Of a DNA stretch of 64,000 nucleotides, positions 60,749 through 64,000 are shown in pieces. This stretch comes from Dokdonella sp. (GTDB lineage: Bacteria > Pseudomonadota > Gammaproteobacteria > Xanthomonadales > Rhodanobacteraceae). How positions within the stretch are numbered: position 1 is the stretch's first letter; every line of letters starts with the position of its first letter. The notes beneath the pieces were generated by a model. That model worked only from the letters and a program-made list of their open reading frames with translations, searched no databases and had not been told where the DNA came from. Position numbers and translations under genes: made by a program. The DNA lies in assembly GCF_019634815.1 (NCBI RefSeq), contig NZ_JAHCAP010000001.1:62001-126000 (forward strand). The letters run 5' to 3'.

Positions 60749-62155
60749 TCACTGCAGGAGCAGATAGAACGCCTCGTCGCCACGCAGCAGGGTGAGCATG
60801 ATCTGGCGCGGCCGCATCGACGACAGACGCTGGAAGTCACTGCTGCCGGCGAGATCGCGCCGATTGAAGGCGACGATCACGTCGCCCTTGCGCAAACCCG
60901 ACTGCCAGGCACGACTGCCTTGGCTGATCGCGCTCACCACCACACCCCCAATGCCCTGCTGGCGCAAGCTGTCGGACACCTCGGTGAAGTCCACGCCGGC
61001 CATGCGCGCATCGAGCGACGCGCCCTTGATCACCGTGACCTCGGCCGCGCGCAGTGCCGCGTTGAGCGTGATCAGGCTGCCTTCACGCCGCACGCCCACG
61101 GCGACGCTGGCGCCGGGCGCGGTCAAACCCTCGGCATTGTGCAGGTCCTGGGCGCTGGCCACGGTCTTGCCGTCAAGCGAAACGATGACGTCGCCCGCGC
61201 GCAGGCCGGCACTGGCCGCGGGCGAATTGACGCGCACGCGCGTGACCACCGCACCCCGCGATTCCTTGAGGCCGAGCATGCGCGACAGTTCGGGGGTGAG
61301 ATCCTGGGCCTCGACGCCGAGTACGCCGCGTTTGACGCTGCCGGTGGTCACGAGCTGGCGCATCACCTCGACGGCAAGGTTGGACGGGATCGCGAAGCCG
61401 ATGCCGACATTGCCGCCCGAAGGCGAATAGATCATTGAATTGATGCCGACCAGTTCACCGCGCAGGTTCACCAGTGGACCACCCGAGTTGCCGGGATTGA
61501 TTGGCGCATCGGTCTGGATGAAGTTCTGGTAGCCGCTGCCGCGCAGGCCGCTGCGGCCCAGTGCCGAGATCATGCCGTGGGTCACGGTTTGACCCAGGCC
61601 GAAGGGCTCGCCGACCGCGGCAACGAAATCACCCACGCGCAGCTTGGCCGAATCGGCGACCGGCAGCGCAACCAGATCCTCGGCGGGAATCTGCAGCACC
61701 GCCAAATCTGTATCGGGGTCGGTGCCCAGCACCTTGGCCTTGACCGAGCGACCGTCGGCGAGCGTCACGGTAATGTCATCGGCGCCGGCCACAACATGGT
61801 TGTTGGTGAGCACATAGCCCTTGCCCGCATCGACGATCACGCCCGAACCCAGCGATTGCTGCACGCGCTCGCGCGGGCCGTCGGGGATGCCGAAGAAGCG
61901 CCGGAACATCGGATCCTCGAAATACGGATTGCGCACCGCGACGTGGGTCTTGGAGGCGATGTTGACCACCGCCGGCGTCACATGCTCGAGCATCGGCGCC
62001 AGTGAAGGCAGCACCGCACCGTCTACGATCGGCGGAGGCGCCGCGGCCACCGCGCGCCCCCCGCCACCCGCCGACCAGGCGGCGCCGAACAGGGCGCCAA
62101 GGCCCAGGCACAGACTGATCAGGGCGGGACGGGAGAGCTGCGGGAAGTTGGGCAT
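60749..62155 (-). CDS. degQ: periplasmic serine protease DegQ/MucD (HtrA family)
   Basis: A 468-residue periplasmic quality-control protease and chaperone. After a signal peptide come the trypsin-like domain with the catalytic triad His120 (TNNHVVAG), Asp150 (DTDLAVLQ) and Ser224 (GNSGGPLVN), then two PDZ domains (about 275-370 and 385-465) that bind substrates and gate the oligomer. The order and length match DegQ/MucD. A sigma-E-like promoter lies about 90 bases upstream. The HAD and PstS-like genes follow on the same strand. The choice between DegQ, DegP and MucD is not secure. Confidence 0.93.
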   Translation of the reverse strand: MPNFPQLSRPALISLCLGLGALFGAAWSAGGGGRAVAAAPPPIVDGAVLPSLAPMLEHVTPAVVNIASKTHVAVRNPYFEDPMFRRFFGIPDGPRERVQQSLGSGVIVDAGKGYVLTNNHVVAGADDITVTLADGRSVKAKVLGTDPDTDLAVLQIPAEDLVALPVADSAKLRVGDFVAAVGEPFGLGQTVTHGMISALGRSGLRGSGYQNFIQTDAPINPGNSGGPLVNLRGELVGINSMIYSPSGGNVGIGFAIPSNLAVEVMRQLVTTGSVKRGVLGVEAQDLTPELSRMLGLKESRGAVVTRVRVNSPAASAGLRAGDVIVSLDGKTVASAQDLHNAEGLTAPGASVAVGVRREGSLITLNAALRAAEVTVIKGASLDARMAGVDFTEVSDSLRQQGIGGVVVSAISQGSRAWQSGLRKGDVIVAFNRRDLAGSSDFQRLSSMRPRQIMLTLLRGDEAFYLLLQ

Positions 62156-62242
62156 GACGAAGTCCTGTGGCTGGAGCGAAACCGCGCGCGGCAAGCAGCC
62201 AGCGAGCAGGCAGTGAGCGCTGCTGTGACCACGCCCGCCGGC

Positions 62243-62269
62243 ATAGATTTCATGCCCAGGCGTGGTTCC
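62243..62269 (-). promoter_or_regulatory. sigma-E-like (RpoE) promoter of degQ
   Basis: On the minus strand GGAACC (62264-62269) and TCTAT (62243-62247) are 16 bases apart, near the RpoE pattern GGAACTT-N16-TCTRA. Predicted +1 lies near 62236, about 80 bases before the degQ ATG. degQ homologues are classic RpoE targets. The 62156-62528 gap holds this, the NrdR boxes and otherwise nothing recognised. Confidence 0.4.
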
Positions 62270-62376
62270 CGGCCGCTGGCGCAGGGTTCGTTCAGATTGC
62301 GCCAGCAACTGCTGCAGCGCAACGTGTTTCGGGCTTTACTTCACTGGGGCGTTCGGCGTACTGTTCGGCGTCAGGT

Positions 62377-62390
62377 CACAACATCTTGTG
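62377..62390 (+). promoter_or_regulatory. NrdR box 1
   Basis: CACAA-CATC-TTGTG, a perfect palindrome core matching the ACACAA...TTGTGT NrdR consensus. It lies 139 bases before the ribonucleotide reductase ATG and 32 bases upstream of box 2. Confidence 0.8.
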
Positions 62391-62408
62391 TTTTTCCGTG
62401 CTTGGCGC

Positions 62409-62422
62409 AACAAGGTCTTGTG
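62409..62422 (+). promoter_or_regulatory. NrdR box 2
   Basis: AACAA-GGTC-TTGTG, with ACAA/TTGT arms matching box 1. The centre-to-centre distance of 32 bases (three helical turns) is the spacing at which NrdR, the ATP/dATP-sensing repressor, binds cooperatively. Confidence 0.8.
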
Positions 62423-62528
62423 CTTCGGCCAAAAGGATGGACGCGTCCGCCTTGGAGAGGGTGGTGCGTCATAGAGTTGTTTGCGGACAGGCACGAACTG
62501 CCCGCGCCCCGGGGAGAAAACACGATTC

Positions 62529-64000
62529 ATGAATACGGTCCGCCTTGAACAACTCGCGCGTGGCGCGGTTCAGATTCCCTTGCAACCGGCGTCCTGGGAC
62601 ATCTGGGACAAGAAATACCGCCTCAAGACCAAACAAGGTGAAGCCGTCGACCAGGACATCGACCAAAGCTACCAGCGCATCGCCCGTGCGCTGGCCGAGG
62701 TCGAGGTCACGCCTGAAAAGAAGACCTACTGGTACGAGCGCTTCCTGTGGGCGCTGCGCCGCGGCGCGATTCCGGCGGGTCGCATCACCTCCAACGCGGG
62801 CGCGCAGGAACACAAACCCAAGACCTCGACGATCAACTGCACCGTCTCGGGCACGATCGACGACTCGATGGACGACATTCTCGGCAAGGTCCACGAAGCC
62901 GGCCTCACGCTCAAGGCCGGCTGCGGCATCGGCTACGAGTTCTCGACGCTGCGCCCCCGTGGCGCCTATGTGTCGGGCGCCGGCGCCTACACCTCGGGAC
63001 CGCTGTCGTTCATGGATATCTACGACAAGATGTGCTTCACCGTTTCGTCCGCAGGCGGCAGACGCGGCGCGCAGATGGGTACCTTCGATGTCTCGCATCC
63101 GGATGTGCGCGAGTTCATCAAGGCCAAGCGTGAAAACGGCCGCCTGCGGCAATTCAACCTCTCGCTGCTGATCACCGACGGGTTCATGGATGCGGTCGAG
63201 GAGGACGGCGATTGGCCGCTGGTGTTCCCGGTGCATGTCAAGGAACAGCACGAAGTCGACCTCGAAGACGCCAACGTGGTGGTCTGGCGTGATTGGCCCA
63301 CGCATCGCAATTACGTGGACCGCGAGGACGGCCTGGTTGCCTGCAAGATCTACGGCCACGTGCGCGCACGTCACTTGTGGGACATGATCATGGTGTCGAC
63401 GTATGACTACGCCGAGCCGGGTTTCATCCTCATCGACCGCGTCAACGAGATGAACAACAACTGGTGGTGCGAGAACATCCGCGCGACCAATCCCTGTGGC
63501 GAACAGCCGCTGCCGCCCTATGGCTCCTGCCTGCTCGGTTCGGTCAACCTCACCACCTTCGTGCGCGATCCGTTCGGCCCCAAGGCGCACTTCGACTGGG
63601 AGGAATACAAGGAAGTCGTGCGCGTGTTCACGCGCATGCTCGACAACGTTGTCGAGATCAACGGCCTGCCGCTCGAGCAGCAGCGCAACGAGATCCTGTC
63701 CAAGCGCCGCCACGGCATGGGCTTCCTCGGTCTGGGCAGCACCCTGACCATGCTCAAGAAGACCTATGGCAGCGCCGACGCCTGCCAGTTCACCGAGGAT
63801 GTCGCCCGTGAAATGGCACTGGCCGGCTGGGAAGTCGCGGCGGCACTGGGCAAGGAAAAGGGCCCGGCCCCGGTGCTCGCGCAGGAATTTGCCGTCACCG
63901 GCGAGATGCTGCGCAAGCGGCCGGAAATGGTCGCCGATGGCTGGAAGGTCGGCGACATGATTCCCGGTCGCATCCTGCATGCGCGCTACAGCCGCTACAT
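62529..64000 (+). CDS. nrdJ: class II (adenosylcobalamin-dependent) ribonucleotide reductase, partial
   Basis: The first 490 residues of a reductase that runs off the right edge with no stop. It makes deoxyribonucleotides using a cobalamin-derived thiyl radical and so works with or without oxygen. Landmarks: RITSNAGAQEH, the N-terminal redox Cys104 in STINCTVSG, AGCGIGYEFSTLRPRG, RRGAQMGTFDVSHPD and the active-site loop ATNPCGEQPLPPYGSC, with Cys323 as the thiyl radical site and Glu325. This pattern is that of vitamin-B12-dependent NrdJ rather than NrdA. The C-terminal half, which includes the rest of the active site, is outside the window. The start is ATG 62529; the best Shine-Dalgarno (GGGGAG) is rather far, about 12 bases. 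Confidence 0.9.
   Translation, partial: MNTVRLEQLARGAVQIPLQPASWDIWDKKYRLKTKQGEAVDQDIDQSYQRIARALAEVEVTPEKKTYWYERFLWALRRGAIPAGRITSNAGAQEHKPKTSTINCTVSGTIDDSMDDILGKVHEAGLTLKAGCGIGYEFSTLRPRGAYVSGAGAYTSGPLSFMDIYDKMCFTVSSAGGRRGAQMGTFDVSHPDVREFIKAKRENGRLRQFNLSLLITDGFMDAVEEDGDWPLVFPVHVKEQHEVDLEDANVVVWRDWPTHRNYVDREDGLVACKIYGHVRARHLWDMIMVSTYDYAEPGFILIDRVNEMNNNWWCENIRATNPCGEQPLPPYGSCLLGSVNLTTFVRDPFGPKAHFDWEEYKEVVRVFTRMLDNVVEINGLPLEQQRNEILSKRRHGMGFLGLGSTLTMLKKTYGSADACQFTEDVAREMALAGWEVAAALGKEKGPAPVLAQEFAVTGEMLRKRPEMVADGWKVGDMIPGRILHARYSRY

Noticed and set aside
1..64000. Prophage, plasmid or integrative element
   Set aside because: There is no integrase, transposase, phage structural gene or flanking attachment repeat. 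Gene content is housekeeping and strand switches are normal for a chromosome.

Overview
The window is GC-rich (roughly two thirds G+C by eye), densely coded chromosome from a gammaproteobacterium. It is most likely a member of the Xanthomonadales/Lysobacterales, perhaps near Rhodanobacteraceae. That placement is inference: it rests on protein resemblances recalled from memory (PlsB, Rep, MnmG, PepN, the DacC-YbeD-LipB group, a Tsp-like protease, secreted beta-helix proteins ending in a GFE-type motif). I see no phage, insertion sequence, CRISPR array, rRNA or tRNA gene.

Layout. 1-7.6 kb: the end of an indolepyruvate oxidoreductase, a DUF6058-like gene, plsB, two lipoprotein genes (one an e(P4)-type phosphatase), a candidate small RNA and an AI-2E-family permease. 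7.6-8.65 kb: a small AT-richer island with an 11-C tract, a secreted four-cysteine peptide and a membrane-anchored protein of unknown function. 8.7-17 kb: rep, a deiminase-like gene coupled to tag, an EamA transporter, a serine/threonine dehydratase and pepN. 17.0-17.8 kb: a 63-residue gene with a textbook sigma-54 promoter, then a 570-base non-coding stretch holding a candidate sRNA, a perfect three-way-junction element and a palindrome at the mnmG promoter. 17.8-27.1 kb: mnmG, a TctD/TctE-type two-component pair, a beta-helix protein, a YbaY-type lipoprotein and glyQS.

27.3-35.9 kb is a one-direction block: GspE/PilB-like ATPase, ECF sigma factor, TPR Ser/Thr kinase and two secreted beta-helix proteins. 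It looks like a signalling and export module. 36-41.7 kb: a glutamine amidotransferase, an M48 protease, a second TPR Ser/Thr kinase and a divergent FHA-GGDEF diguanylate cyclase. 41.8-44.6 kb: a secreted amidohydrolase and aceF. 44.7-51.4 kb: a cell-wall group (mltB, rlpA, dacC, ybeD) and lipB, with a large lipoprotein gene inserted between ybeD and lipB. 51.6-57.1 kb: a Tsp/Prc protease, a beta-helix gene remnant and a CadC-like transmembrane regulator with TPRs. 57.2-62.2 kb: an M17 aminopeptidase, a HAD phosphatase, a solo PstS-like protein and degQ. 62.4-64 kb: tandem NrdR boxes and the start of a class II ribonucleotide reductase that runs off the end.

Most genes are housekeeping. The parts worth following up are the non-coding elements at 5.3 and 17.2-17.8 kb, the AT-rich peptide island, the sigma/kinase/beta-helix block, the shared C-terminal GFE motif, and the two places where Ser/Thr kinases sit beside other signalling outputs.
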